A DNA stretch of 64,000 nt from CAWCPR01 sp963797475 (GTDB lineage Bacteria > Chloroflexota > Anaerolineae > Anaerolineales > UBA4823). The notes under the pieces are model-generated. The model was given only the letters and a program-made list of their open reading frames with translations. It was not told the DNA's origin and searched no databases. The stretch covers positions 1,736,001 through 1,800,000 of the forward strand of contig CAWCPR010000001.1 of the NCBI GenBank assembly GCA_963797475.1, given 5' to 3'. Position 1 is the first letter of the stretch. Each line of letters starts with the position of its first letter. Shown here one piece after another: positions 9,009 to 17,540 of this stretch. The translations under genes were made by a program, and so were the position numbers.

Positions 9009-9611
9009 TTATTTCTGGAATTTCTGGCAGACGACGGCGTCCGTCTCGTTGTTCTTCAAGCAAATGGCCAGGACATCGCTTTCTTTCAGGTTGTCCGGCA
9101 TCCTGTAATACCCGGTCGCCGTGCCCAATTTCCCCACCCGCAACACGCCAACCTTTGTCCACTCGTAGTTGCCGCGGCTGCCATCGTTCATCTTGACGTA
9201 GAAAGTGTCCTTGGACGGCAGATTAGAAGCTGTGATAATCACCCGGTTGAACAGAAGCGAGATGCTGAAGTTAGCGCTGTTGCTCGAGCTGGAGGTGCTG
9301 GTCGTCGTCGAGCTGCTTGTGCTGCTCGAGGTCGTGCTGGCAGGGATGCACAACACCTGCCCGACGTACAGGGTATAAGGATCCTTCAGGCTGTTCTCAC
9401 TGGCAAGCGTCAGCCAATCCACGTTGTAATCCGCAGCGACCTTAGTGAGCGTGTCTCCGGACTTAACCGTGTAAGACTTGGCGCAGGTAGCGGCCAGAGC
9501 AATAGCCGCTGGCTGGGGAAGCATCGCCAGGAGCAAACCCAGGGCGATGAAGATGCTGATCGCTTTTGGGGCGAAGCTGATGGTCTGTTTTCTTAGTGTT
9601 TGAATGTTCAT
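9009..9611 (-). CDS. Secreted LysM-domain protein
   Basis: 200 residues. A signal peptide (hydrophobic SIFIALGLLLAMLPQPAAIA, cleavage probably after ALA) is followed by one LysM domain at about residues 45-90 (SYTVKSGDTLTKVAADYNVD, then YVGQVLCIP), which binds the glycan backbone of peptidoglycan or chitin-like polymers. A Ser/Thr-only linker (about 20 residues) leads to a C-terminal beta-rich domain of about 85 residues (VIITASNLPSKDTFYVKM, TGYYRMPDNL). The same kind of C-terminal domain occurs twice in the LysM protein at 11584, so the two are distant paralogues. The protein is likely exported and bound to the wall; its exact role is unknown. Confidence 0.88.
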   Translation of the reverse strand: MNIQTLRKQTISFAPKAISIFIALGLLLAMLPQPAAIALAATCAKSYTVKSGDTLTKVAADYNVDWLTLASENSLKDPYTLYVGQVLCIPASTTSSSTSSSTTTSTSSSSNSANFSISLLFNRVIITASNLPSKDTFYVKMNDGSRGNYEWTKVGVLRVGKLGTATGYYRMPDNLKESDVLAICLKNNETDAVVCQKFQK

Positions 9612-9739
9612 TTTACTCTCCTTAATATTCGATCTTCTATTCAGGCAAAATTTGGTCTCAGTATAAGCCGCCTGGTAAAGCCCGGCCTCATAAAAAGGGT
9701 TGATTCTCCAATCCTACTTTTGGATGAACCACAATCGTA

Positions 9740-11308
9740 TCACGAACTGACGCGCACGTAAATCTGCGCCGCCCAATTCTGAATCGCCTGGATATCCTGG
9801 TCCGAAGCAATATCCTGGCCGCGCCCAACCAGCTTCAAGGAAAAGGTGGTCCCGTCCGCTATTCTCGGGTCGACCTGGGTTGCGTCAATCGTCCGGTAAG
9901 AGCTGATCCAGATATTCAATTGCATCAGCTCGAGATCGGTCAATGCGCCGCGGCCCTGCTCCACAATTTGACCGCCATTGCAGGAAACCGAGCGCGCCAG
10001 CGCGCTCTTCTCTCCCAGGTAAATCTCGACCTGGCTGCAAAAACCGGCCCGGCCGCCTTCCTGCCGCCAGGTCAACACCGGCACCAGGGAGGTCAATTCC
10101 CCGGCCCGGATGGAAGGCACCAGCCAAAAGGCATTCGCCTGGGCGGGCTTGCCGTTATTGGTCACAAACAGGATGAAATTCACCGATTTTCCGGCCAGGT
10201 CCGAAAGGTCGACGTTGGCGCGGGTCACGCCGCCATCGTAAGCCTCTCGCCAGGAGCCAAGGTTGTGGATCGATCCTTTGTCGATCTGGTAATCCAATTC
10301 GAAAGTCACGTCGCAGCCTTGCGAGCCGAACAGGCAACCGATATCGGCCAGAAAATGATCGCCGGGCTTGACATCATACGCCGGAAACACGCCAGAAATC
10401 CAGCCGCCACGCGTGGCCTCGGGGCGAGTCCACAGAGTCAGCTCATTTTCCGTGTGCCCGTTCTCCAATTTTGGACTGTCCAACAGTGCGATCGAGCCAT
10501 CCTGGCTGCCGGTTGCGCCTGGGCAGGAGAGCTTTCCAGCGCTGCTGGTCCAATTGGCGCTGCAGTAATTGGCGGCAAAGTCGTAAGCATACTTGCTTGC
10601 TGGCGGCGCGGAGACCCGAATGTCGACCCAGAAAGGCAAATCGGCTTCACTACCGATGCCGAACACCTGCCCATCGTCATTGCGCAGCATCCAAAAGCTG
10701 CGATAATGGCCCGGTTTTATCGGGGCGGCGAGATTGACCGAAAGGTCAACGGTCTCTCCCGGGCGCACTCTGCCCGGCAGCGAGTATGCAGACCGGTCGC
10801 TCAACGAAGTCCCGCTGGCGTAGATCAGCGAGTAGTCCGAATTCCAGGAGCAGGCGCCGATATTGCGAATGCGCCAGGATTTTGTAAAAACGGCGTTTGG
10901 GGCAAACACGCTGCCGTCGGATACCGTCAGGTCGCCAACGAACTGGGCCCAATCGCAAGGGATGGGCGTCGGGGCGGGCGTGGAGGTAGGCGGAGCCTGC
11001 GTCGGCGGCGCCGATGTCGGCGGGGGCTGTGTGGCGGTGGGCGCCGCAGGGGTCGCCGTCGGCTGGCCTGGCGCTGCGCTCGGCTGCAAAGGGGTCGCCG
11101 TTGGCTGGCCCGAAACCTGGGTCAACTGCGCCACGAGCGTCTGGATGGCTTGCTGGGTGAGCTGCGCTTGAATCGTCTGCGCAGCCTGCGTATAGAGCGC
11201 TTGCGGGTCAGACGGTTCGCCCGGCGACTGCGCTCCCAGGAACCCGCAGGCGTTGATCAACAGAAAGACCAGGATTCCATAAGAAAGTAAAAAGGTTTTT
11301 TTATGCAT
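9740..11308 (-). CDS. Lipoprotein with NBR1-type Ig-like domain
   Basis: 522 residues. The N-terminus MHKKTFLLSYGILVFLLINA-C is a lipoprotein signal with lipobox LINAC (Cys 21). A Gln/Ala-rich helix and a Pro/Thr/Ala-rich linker follow (about residues 70-115). Residues about 118-235 match the Ig-like domain of NBR1 (WAQFVGDLTVSDGSVFAP, TKSWRIRNIGACSWNSDY, LPFWVDIRV), which in bacteria is common in Chloroflexota surface proteins. The remaining 285 residues form another beta-rich region (FLADIGCLFGSQGCDVTFEL, TFSLKLVGRGQDIASDQDIQ) that I do not recognise. It sits between the two LysM genes, which suggests a common envelope function. Confidence 0.85.
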   Translation of the reverse strand: MHKKTFLLSYGILVFLLINACGFLGAQSPGEPSDPQALYTQAAQTIQAQLTQQAIQTLVAQLTQVSGQPTATPLQPSAAPGQPTATPAAPTATQPPPTSAPPTQAPPTSTPAPTPIPCDWAQFVGDLTVSDGSVFAPNAVFTKSWRIRNIGACSWNSDYSLIYASGTSLSDRSAYSLPGRVRPGETVDLSVNLAAPIKPGHYRSFWMLRNDDGQVFGIGSEADLPFWVDIRVSAPPASKYAYDFAANYCSANWTSSAGKLSCPGATGSQDGSIALLDSPKLENGHTENELTLWTRPEATRGGWISGVFPAYDVKPGDHFLADIGCLFGSQGCDVTFELDYQIDKGSIHNLGSWREAYDGGVTRANVDLSDLAGKSVNFILFVTNNGKPAQANAFWLVPSIRAGELTSLVPVLTWRQEGGRAGFCSQVEIYLGEKSALARSVSCNGGQIVEQGRGALTDLELMQLNIWISSYRTIDATQVDPRIADGTTFSLKLVGRGQDIASDQDIQAIQNWAAQIYVRVSS

Positions 11309-11583
11309 CGTCCACTTCCCTCCTGAGCCGGTAACTCATACAACTGGCTCATACCAACCTGCTTTTTCATTCTTCTAAAGCATATCCGCTTTGCAGCCTG
11401 GGCGCATCCTCCTTCAGGGGAGTTTAATCCCATCCACCTGTACAGGAAATGAAACCCCCCACTCAGACAGGTTGAATTCCTTCTTTCGTAGGATGCTTTT
11501 CCTTACACCAAACGCTAAACTATACCTGTAGCAAGTGTGCTTGCTTTCTCATTTATGCGCTATCTATCCGGGAGGTCAATCGA

Positions 11584-12483
11584 ATGGGCATTCAATTTGC
11601 AGCAATTTTCCGAAATACATTTAAAGCGCTTCTGGCGATCGCTTTGCTGAGCGGCCTGCTGGCGTCATTTGCCCAGCCGGCATTGGCGGCCGCCTGCAGC
11701 CAATATCACACGGTAAAAGCCGGCGAAACCCTGTTCCAGATTGGCCTGCAATACGGCCTTACCTGGACCGAGCTGGCAAAAATGAACGGCATCACCAACC
11801 CGCGCCTGATCTTTACCAGGCAGAAGCTGTGCGTCTCCACCAGCGCTGTCGTTACACCTACACCGAAGCCGCCATCCGGCAAAACCCCAACTTTCGCGAT
11901 CCTTAGCGTCGTCAAAGATCAAAGCGTCACGATCCAAACCGCCAATTTCCCGGCGAACGACAGCTTTACCGTCCTGATGGGGGCCTACGGGACGAGGGGG
12001 GTCAACGGCGTCAAGGTCGATACCTTCAGCTCCGGCAAGGGCGGCGCTCTGAAGGCAACCTTCAAGATCCCGGCAGCCCTGGTGGGCGACCAGCGCATCG
12101 CCATTCGCCTGCAGAGTCCGACCTCGGGTTATTTCGCTTACAACTGGTTTAACAACAATTCTGGCAGCGTCTCCGGTGGAACTACCAGCGGCCCAACCAC
12201 CAGTATTCCGACTTTTTCGATCAGCGCAGTTGCAGCGGACAGCACGGTCACAATCAAGACCCATAACTTCCCCGCTCATATAAAGTTCGACGTCCTGATG
12301 GGCCGTATCGGCACTCGCGGCGTCAACGGCGCGAAAGTCGCCAGCATCGATTCCGGCAGCGGTGGGACGTTCTCGGCAACTTTCAACATCCCGGCCAACC
12401 TTAAGGGCTCAAACCAAATCGCCATACGGTTGCAGAGCCAGACAAGCGGCCATTTTGCTTACAACTGGTTTTATAACCGCTAA
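11584..12483 (+). CDS. Secreted LysM protein with two C-terminal beta repeats
   Basis: 299 residues, with GGGAGGTC upstream of ATG 11584. The signal peptide (LLAIALLSGLLASFAQPALA-A) is followed by a LysM domain (about residues 41-86: YHTVKAGETLFQIGLQYGLT, LIFTRQKLCVS). Then come two copies of an 85-residue unit (TFAILSVVKDQSVTIQTANF and TFSISAVAADSTVTIKTHNF). Each has a conserved GxRGVNGxKV loop and ends in IAIRLQSxTSGxFAYNWF. A Pro/Thr/Ser-rich linker separates domains. The repeats resemble the single C-terminal domain of the LysM protein at 9009. It is divergent from the NBR1-Ig lipoprotein across 275 bp, where no clear promoter could be assigned. Confidence 0.88.
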   Translation: MGIQFAAIFRNTFKALLAIALLSGLLASFAQPALAAACSQYHTVKAGETLFQIGLQYGLTWTELAKMNGITNPRLIFTRQKLCVSTSAVVTPTPKPPSGKTPTFAILSVVKDQSVTIQTANFPANDSFTVLMGAYGTRGVNGVKVDTFSSGKGGALKATFKIPAALVGDQRIAIRLQSPTSGYFAYNWFNNNSGSVSGGTTSGPTTSIPTFSISAVAADSTVTIKTHNFPAHIKFDVLMGRIGTRGVNGAKVASIDSGSGGTFSATFNIPANLKGSNQIAIRLQSQTSGHFAYNWFYNR

Positions 12484-12501
12484 CCGGCGCCTGGCAGCGA
12501 T

Positions 12502-12540
12502 AAAAAAGCCCTGGAAGCGTATTCTTCACAGGGCTTTTTT
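12502..12540. terminator. Bidirectional intrinsic terminator
   Basis: AAAAAAGCCCTG (12502-12513) is perfectly complementary to CAGGGCTTTTTT (12529-12540), so the stem has an A-tract on one side and a T-tract on the other. It sits between the converging LysM gene and response-regulator gene and can end transcription from both. Confidence 0.92.
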
Positions 12541-12567
12541 TAAAAAAGGTGAGGCGATTCGCAGAAG

Positions 12568-13224
12568 CTAGGTGCTCGGGTTCATATCGTTCTTTGAGAC
12601 GAGCCCAATGCGGGCGGCGTACAGGGCAGCCTGTGTGCGGCTGGGCACGCCCAACTTCATCAGGATGTTGCTGACGTGTGTTTTGACGGTCGTTTCTCCA
12701 ATATTCAGCGTGGCGGCGATCTCTTTGTTCGCCTGGCCTTTCGCCAGCAGCCGCAGTACGTCCGTCTCGCGCTCGGTTAATTTTTCGGGGCTTTCAGGCG
12801 TTCGGATCTCCCGCAGCAGCCGCTCGGCTACTTTGGGCGAAAGCTGCACCTGTCCTGCGGCAGCCACTTTGATCGCCCGGCGCAGCTCATCTGCTTCGGT
12901 GTCTTTTAACAGATAGCCGATCGCCCCGGCCCGTACGGCGTTTACGACAGAAGCGTCCTCCAGGACGCTGGTGAGGGCAATCACCTCCGTGTCCGGGTAA
13001 TCGCGGCGAATGTGAGCGATGGCGGTTATGCCATCCATCACCGGCATTAATAAATCCATCAACACCACCTGAGGGTGAAGCTCGGCGACCATCTTCAATG
13101 CTTCATCCCCATTCGCAGCCTCGCCCACGACTTCTAATTCGGGGTCTAGCCCCAGAAACATTTTTAGACCCTGGCGGACAACACTGTGATCGTCGACAAT
13201 CAAAACTCGAATGGACATTCGCAC
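12568..13224 (-). CDS. NarL/LuxR-family response regulator
   Basis: 218 residues. The N-terminal receiver domain has the acidic pair (LIVDDHSVV), phospho-acceptor Asp 57 in VVLMDLLMPVMDG, the Thr/Ser switch (VIALTSV) and Lys in YLLKD. The C-terminal helix-turn-helix (about residues 148-210) has the LuxR signature LTERETDVLRLLAKGQANKE and GETTVKTHVSNILMKLGV. It is a DNA-binding output regulator of a HisKA_3 two-component system. The PAS/GAF kinase at 4912-7302 is the only matching kinase in the window but lies 5 kb away. ATG 13224 or ATG 13218 may be the start. Confidence 0.95.
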   Translation of the reverse strand: MRMSIRVLIVDDHSVVRQGLKMFLGLDPELEVVGEAANGDEALKMVAELHPQVVLMDLLMPVMDGITAIAHIRRDYPDTEVIALTSVLEDASVVNAVRAGAIGYLLKDTEADELRRAIKVAAAGQVQLSPKVAERLLREIRTPESPEKLTERETDVLRLLAKGQANKEIAATLNIGETTVKTHVSNILMKLGVPSRTQAALYAARIGLVSKNDMNPST

Positions 13225-13386
13225 TCCTACTTTCGAAGGATGGGTTTCTCCACAAAAAGTGCTCGCGTGGATGACAATTTTGGAGGATGCGCCCCAGGTC
13301 GAGCAGGGCTATAACGGTGACCACAACCTGGAGAGGAGTATGTCTTCAATGACCCTTTTATACCACACACCGAGTGCGCCTAAACT

Positions 13387-13413
13387 TTGTGTGCACACAA
13401 AGTGTGTGCACAC
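13387..13413. promoter_or_regulatory. Two adjacent GTGTGCACAC palindromes
   Basis: TTGTGTGCACACAA (13387-13400, a perfect 14-bp palindrome) and GTGTGCACAC (13404-13413) have centres 15 bp apart. They lie 44-70 bp upstream of the stand-alone receiver gene and in the spacer between it and the divergent NarL-type regulator. The arrangement looks like a dimer-binding operator. The binding protein is unknown. Confidence 0.55.
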
Positions 13414-13456
13414 TCTCGCCCGACGAAATTTGCAGACCTTCAGCGAGGAAGCGTCT

Positions 13457-13834
13457 ATGATCAAAATCTTGTTGGTTGATGACCAGCCTCGTGTTCGCAG
13501 AGGCTTACGGATGCGCCTGGCCCTGGAGGCGGATATCATGATCGTCGGAGAGGCCGCCGGCGGGCAGCAGGCATTGGAGGCCGCCGCCCGGCTTCAACCG
13601 GACGTGGTCGTGATGGACGTCGAAATGCCTGATATGGATGGAATCGAGGCTGCGAAAGCGCTGCATGACCGCCAGCCGGAAATCCTTGTGATCATGTTAA
13701 GCATCCATGATACATCTACCTTGCGCGCCAGAGCGCAAGCGGCCGGCGCTGCAGCTTATGTAGAAAAGAGCGATGGGGTGATCACTTTATTGAACGAAAT
13801 TCGCCAGACAATTCCAAGACAAGGAGAAGGATAA
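13457..13834 (+). CDS. Single-domain response regulator receiver
   Basis: 125 residues, ATG 13457 with GCGAGGAAG upstream; a longer reading from 13211 adds 82 residues with no conserved features. This is only a receiver domain: LLVDDQPRVRRG, phospho-acceptor Asp in VVVMDVEMPDMDG (about residue 54), Ser switch (IMLSIHD) and YVEKSD lysine. There is no DNA-binding domain, so it either acts by protein contact or lost its output domain. The stop at 13832-13834 is immediately followed by the ATG of a short open frame leading into a truncated permease, so a downstream deletion may have removed partner genes. Confidence 0.88.
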   Translation: MIKILLVDDQPRVRRGLRMRLALEADIMIVGEAAGGQQALEAAARLQPDVVVMDVEMPDMDGIEAAKALHDRQPEILVIMLSIHDTSTLRARAQAAGAAAYVEKSDGVITLLNEIRQTIPRQGEG

Positions 13835-13918
13835 ATGGCTGAGGCTGCCCTTACTCCCCCCTCGCGCCAGGTGAGCCGTATTCCTTTTAATTGGCTGGTC
13901 GGCACCCCCCGGAATTGA
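13835..13918 (+). CDS. Short 27-codon frame fused to truncated permease
   Basis: MAEAALTPPSRQVSRIPFNW and seven further residues, ending in TGA that overlaps the next ATG (TGATG at 13916-13920). It starts one base after the receiver stop with AAGGAGAAGG upstream, so it would be well translated. I do not recognise it. It looks like the start of a lost gene joined to the 3' part of a permease gene. One extra C in the C-run at 13905-13910 would put both in a single frame (LVGTPPELMGQTL). Confidence 0.4.
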   Translation: MAEAALTPPSRQVSRIPFNWLVGTPRN

Positions 13919-14682
13919 TGGGGCAGACCCTCAAGATCATCCTGAGCAAAGTCGACGCGGACGGCAATGAGCTGCGCAAAACCGTGCAGGTGCGGGTCAA
14001 GGCCATCATCAATGAATCCCATACCGAGCCGGATTTTTCTATCTTCCTGCCGATTGAGGATGTCACCGCCTGGAACGAGTGGTTCTTGGGGAAGCGCATC
14101 AACCGCAACGTGACCGGCTACAACACGGTCATCATCCAGGCCGAAGACAGCAGCCAGACCGTCCAGATCGCCGACCAGGTCAACGCCCTGGGGTTCCAGG
14201 CTTACACCCCGCAATCCACTATCCAGGGCGTCAACGGTTTTTACCTTGTACTGCAGATCATCTTCGGGGGAGTTGGGGCTATCGCCCTGCTGGTGGCTGC
14301 GATTGGCATTGCCAACACGATGGCGATGGCCATCCTGGAGCGCACGCGCGAGATCGGGTTGATGAAAGCGGTCGGCGCCACCAACCGGGATGTGCTCAGC
14401 ATTTTCCTGGGCGAGGCAGCCGGGATTGGGTTCCTGGGCGGCCTAGGGGGCATCCTGGTGGGTTGGAGCGCGGGGCAGATCATCAACGTGCTGGGACAGG
14501 TTTACCTGGCGAGCCAGGCCTCCCAGGGAGGCATGCCGTCCATCAACATCTCGGTGTCCACACCGGCCTGGCTGCTGTTTTTCACGCTGATTTTTGCCAC
14601 GCTGGTCGGCTTGATTTCGGGCATCTATCCGGCGTTGCGGGCCGCAACCATCATCCCGATCCAGGCCTTGAAATACGAATGA
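13918..14682 (+). pseudogene. 5'-truncated MacB/FtsX-type ABC permease
   Basis: About 255 residues covering only the end of the periplasmic MacB_PCD domain (DFSIFLPIEDVTAWNEW) and the C-terminal FtsX domain with three transmembrane helices (GAIALLVAAIGIANTMAMAI, FLGGLGGILVGWSAG, LFFTLIFATLVGLISG). The conserved cytoplasmic signature ILERTREIGLMKAVGATNRD is present. Full-length permeases are about 400 residues or more and begin with a transmembrane helix, which is missing here along with most of the periplasmic domain. No ABC ATPase gene is nearby. ATG 13918 overlaps the stop of the preceding short frame, so translation by coupling is possible, but a functional transporter is unlikely. Confidence 0.75.
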
Positions 14683-14692
14683 GCCGCTAAAA

Positions 14693-15157
14693 TCATTCCG
14701 GCTGCATGTGGGGAGCGGCCCAGGCCGGCGACTTGTGGGCGTGCACCACCTTCCATTTCCGGTCGATTTTCACCATTACGCGCGATTCGTTGTGGGCCGC
14801 CACGCTTACGCCGGCCCGGCTGCCGGTGCTGACCAGCAGCGTGTAGCTGGCGATGGCGGTATCTCCGTAGCGTTGAAGGCGCAGGTTGGAACAATCGAAG
14901 CGGGTATGCAGGCTTTCTTCCGGGGGCAGCCCTTCGGCATCCGAGCCAATTTCCACACCGAAGGCCGTCCCACGGCGAGCCGCCTCGGCCAGCATGAAAT
15001 CGTGGAACTCCAGCCCATCCAGGCGGTGCGGGGTCACCCACCACTCATACAGCGTCAGGTCTTCATGCGTGGTCGCATGGTAAGTTTCGATATCATTATC
15101 CTGAATGGACTGCAAATGTTTGCGCAAGAAATCGATCACCTCTTGGTCTGGATTCAT
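14693..15157 (-). CDS. SnoaL/CaMKII-association-domain-like protein
   Basis: 154 residues with a very good ribosome-binding site (GAAGGAGGT) 5 bases before ATG 15157. The pattern fits the NTF2-like cone fold: N-terminal helix (DQEVIDFLRKHLQSIQDNDI), 'YHATTHEDLTLYEWWVTPHR', and C-terminal strands ending in a conserved KVVHAHKS. CaMKII association domains and related SnoaL-like proteins share this arrangement. Such small proteins bind ligands or act as isomerases or hydrolases, but I cannot assign a substrate. It lies downstream of recJ on the same strand with a 62-bp gap. Confidence 0.75.
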   Translation of the reverse strand: MNPDQEVIDFLRKHLQSIQDNDIETYHATTHEDLTLYEWWVTPHRLDGLEFHDFMLAEAARRGTAFGVEIGSDAEGLPPEESLHTRFDCSNLRLQRYGDTAIASYTLLVSTGSRAGVSVAAHNESRVMVKIDRKWKVVHAHKSPAWAAPHMQPE

Positions 15158-15219
15158 GCAAGACCTCCTTCAGGTTCTACATCGATCAGGTTTCCTACCG
15201 GATACAACAGGAATGATTT

Positions 15220-17526
15220 CTATTCAGGAAACAGCGCCTCCTCGAACGAATAGCGGAAATAGCGCCGGTAGGCAGTGCTCTCATCCAGCAGATATTTCAA
15301 TTCCAGGGCAATTTCGGCCAGGCCGCCGAGTTTTTGCCCATCGCCTGGCTCGAATTGCAGCTCCGCTTCCTGGCCGCCGGTAAGGCGCACGTGACCACTG
15401 GCCTCCAGCCAGGCGACGCCCAGGCGCACCGCAGCTTCGCGCTGCGCGGTTGCCGCCGCCAGCGCGGCGATGCTGGCCTGGCCGGCGGTGTTATTCAGCG
15501 CGTACTTGACCAATCCGGCCAATCGCTGCACGAATGCATCGAAGCTCTGCGCTTCGGGGTCGACCGCGAACAGAGCCACCCGCCGGGGAGCCGCCTTGTC
15601 CAGAGCCTGCAGGAGCTCGTCTCGCCCGGGCGGGGTCGTCCAAATCGCCAGAGCATCGCAGGGCTGCAGCTCGTAGCGGCTGCGCCCATGTACATTCCGC
15701 CGCGCTTCCGCTTCGCCCCAAACTTGCAGCAGTCCCTGCGCCAGCAGGCTTTGCAGGCGCGCCATGGGCTGGATTTCCTGGCGATAATCCAACACTTCGC
15801 CCGGTCGCAGCGGGGTTTTAATGAGGATGGGTGGGGCTTCCAACAGGCGGAAATCCACCCATTCCACCTGTAGACCGCGCTGCCCGGCGTAGGTGCTCGC
15901 CCGCAGGTTATAAGCCAGGTCGAAACGCCCTTCCGGAAGGGGCCAGCCGGCCCCTTGCCACCAGATCACCCGCTGCGTTGCGCCGGTTTCGTCTTCGACG
16001 ACCAACTGAAGGTGTTCGCCATCCTTGCCAATAGCTCTGTGGCTGGCCAAATGCAGCCCGCGGGAAACCAGCGTCAGGGGTGGATTGCCAGGCCCAAAGG
16101 GCGCCAGGCGCCCTAATTCTGCCGCCAGGTCCATCGTAAGCTCGGATAACGACAGGTAGCCGTCGATTTGAAGCGCTTCTTCGACTTGCACTTGCGCCAG
16201 GCTGGCCCGCACGGCCCGCGATAAGCCGCTGCGGAATTCGGGGATGCGCTGCGGGTCGATCGACAGCCCGGCCGCCATCGGGTGCCCGCCAAAACCGAGG
16301 AGAATCTCCGCTTGAGAAGCGATGGCGGCGGTGATATTTAGGCCCTCAATCGAGCGCGCCGATCCGCGCCCCATTTCGCCCGGCGGCGCGGCGATCAGCA
16401 CGACCGGCTTATGAAAGCGTTCCACCAGGCGGCTGGCGACGATGCCGATCACGCCGGCCGGCCAGGCGGGGTGGTCCAGCACCAGGGCGGCCTGCTCCAA
16501 CAGGGAGGGGTCGCCTTCGATCTGGGCCAGGGCGCCTTGCAGCACCTGGTCGGTCAACAGCTTTCGGCGGGCATTCAACCCCTGTAATTCCAACGCCAGG
16601 ATGCGCGCCCGGCCGGTTTCCCGAGTGGTGAAAAACTCGACGGCCTGGTTCGCGTCCGAGAGGCGTCCCAGCGCGTTCAAGCGCGGCGCGATAACAAAAC
16701 CGATGTGCTCCTCCGTCAGCAGCTCCGGGTTGAGCTCGGCCAGCTCCAGCATGGCGCGCAGCCCGGGGCGGCGGTTCTGGCGCAAGACTTGCAGGCCGCG
16801 CTGCAGCAGGTAGCGCGCATCGCCGGTAAGCAGAGCTACATCGGCCACAATCCCCAGCGCCGCCAGGTCCAGGTGCGCGGCGCAGTCCTGCGGCCTCCCG
16901 GCCTGGCGATATAATCCTTCGGCCAGCTTGTAAGCCACACCTACGCCGGGCAGACTGCCCAAAGGATGCCCATCCGCCAGCAGCTTCGGATTCACAATCG
17001 CCTGGGCAGACGGCAAAACCGCAGGCAGGTCGTGGTGGTCGCTGACGATCACATCCACGCCACGCTCTCCGGCGTAGGCTACAGCTTCGCCGGCGGCAAT
17101 ACCGGTGTCGCAGGTCAGCAGGAGCTGTACGCCTTCATCAATCAGCCGTTTCAAAACCGGCAGGTTGACGCCGTGCGACTCGCTTGCCCGCAATGGGATG
17201 TGGAACCGGACCCTGGCGCCCAGCTCGCCCAGGGCCGAGACCAGCAGCGTGGTAGCCGTCTGGCCATCCACGTCGAAATCGCCCCAAACGCAGATCGACT
17301 CTCCCAGGCTTATGGCCTGCTGCAGGCGCTCAACCGCTCGCGCCAGCCCGGGCAGTTCTTCCGGGTCAGCCGGGGTGTACAAATCGGGGTCCAGGAAAGC
17401 GCCCGCGGCTTGTAACGAAACGAAACCGCGCTGCACGAGGGCCTGCGCCACCAAGGGGTGCCCGCCGACAGCGGCCTGAAGCGCTTCCGGAACGCGATTT
17501 TCCTGCGGTTCGAGCCATTTGCTCAT
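15220..17526 (-). CDS. recJ: Single-stranded-DNA-specific exonuclease RecJ
   Basis: 768 residues. DHH-superfamily motifs are present in order: motif I VWGDFDVDGQTATTLL (Asp 83, Asp 85), motif II LLLTCDTGIA, motif III VIVSDHHDLP (Asp 163, His 164, His 165), and the DHHA1 region with the GGHPMAAGLS signature. An OB-fold and a roughly 200-residue C-terminal extension of weak conservation follow. RecJ degrades 5' single-stranded ends in recombination and mismatch/base-excision repair. It starts 14 bp after the RecB-like nuclease gene and is last of the repair cluster, so it is probably co-transcribed. The usual DYDxDG appears here as DFDVDG, which is a known tolerance. Confidence 0.95.
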   Translation of the reverse strand: MSKWLEPQENRVPEALQAAVGGHPLVAQALVQRGFVSLQAAGAFLDPDLYTPADPEELPGLARAVERLQQAISLGESICVWGDFDVDGQTATTLLVSALGELGARVRFHIPLRASESHGVNLPVLKRLIDEGVQLLLTCDTGIAAGEAVAYAGERGVDVIVSDHHDLPAVLPSAQAIVNPKLLADGHPLGSLPGVGVAYKLAEGLYRQAGRPQDCAAHLDLAALGIVADVALLTGDARYLLQRGLQVLRQNRRPGLRAMLELAELNPELLTEEHIGFVIAPRLNALGRLSDANQAVEFFTTRETGRARILALELQGLNARRKLLTDQVLQGALAQIEGDPSLLEQAALVLDHPAWPAGVIGIVASRLVERFHKPVVLIAAPPGEMGRGSARSIEGLNITAAIASQAEILLGFGGHPMAAGLSIDPQRIPEFRSGLSRAVRASLAQVQVEEALQIDGYLSLSELTMDLAAELGRLAPFGPGNPPLTLVSRGLHLASHRAIGKDGEHLQLVVEDETGATQRVIWWQGAGWPLPEGRFDLAYNLRASTYAGQRGLQVEWVDFRLLEAPPILIKTPLRPGEVLDYRQEIQPMARLQSLLAQGLLQVWGEAEARRNVHGRSRYELQPCDALAIWTTPPGRDELLQALDKAAPRRVALFAVDPEAQSFDAFVQRLAGLVKYALNNTAGQASIAALAAATAQREAAVRLGVAWLEASGHVRLTGGQEAELQFEPGDGQKLGGLAEIALELKYLLDESTAYRRYFRYSFEEALFPE

Positions 17527-17540
17527 CGTCTTATGACCGT

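Noticed and set aside
9920..11290. Long antisense open frame opposite the NBR1-Ig lipoprotein
   Set aside because: Arg/Gly-rich, without motifs; the lipoprotein frame has a lipobox and a recognised domain.
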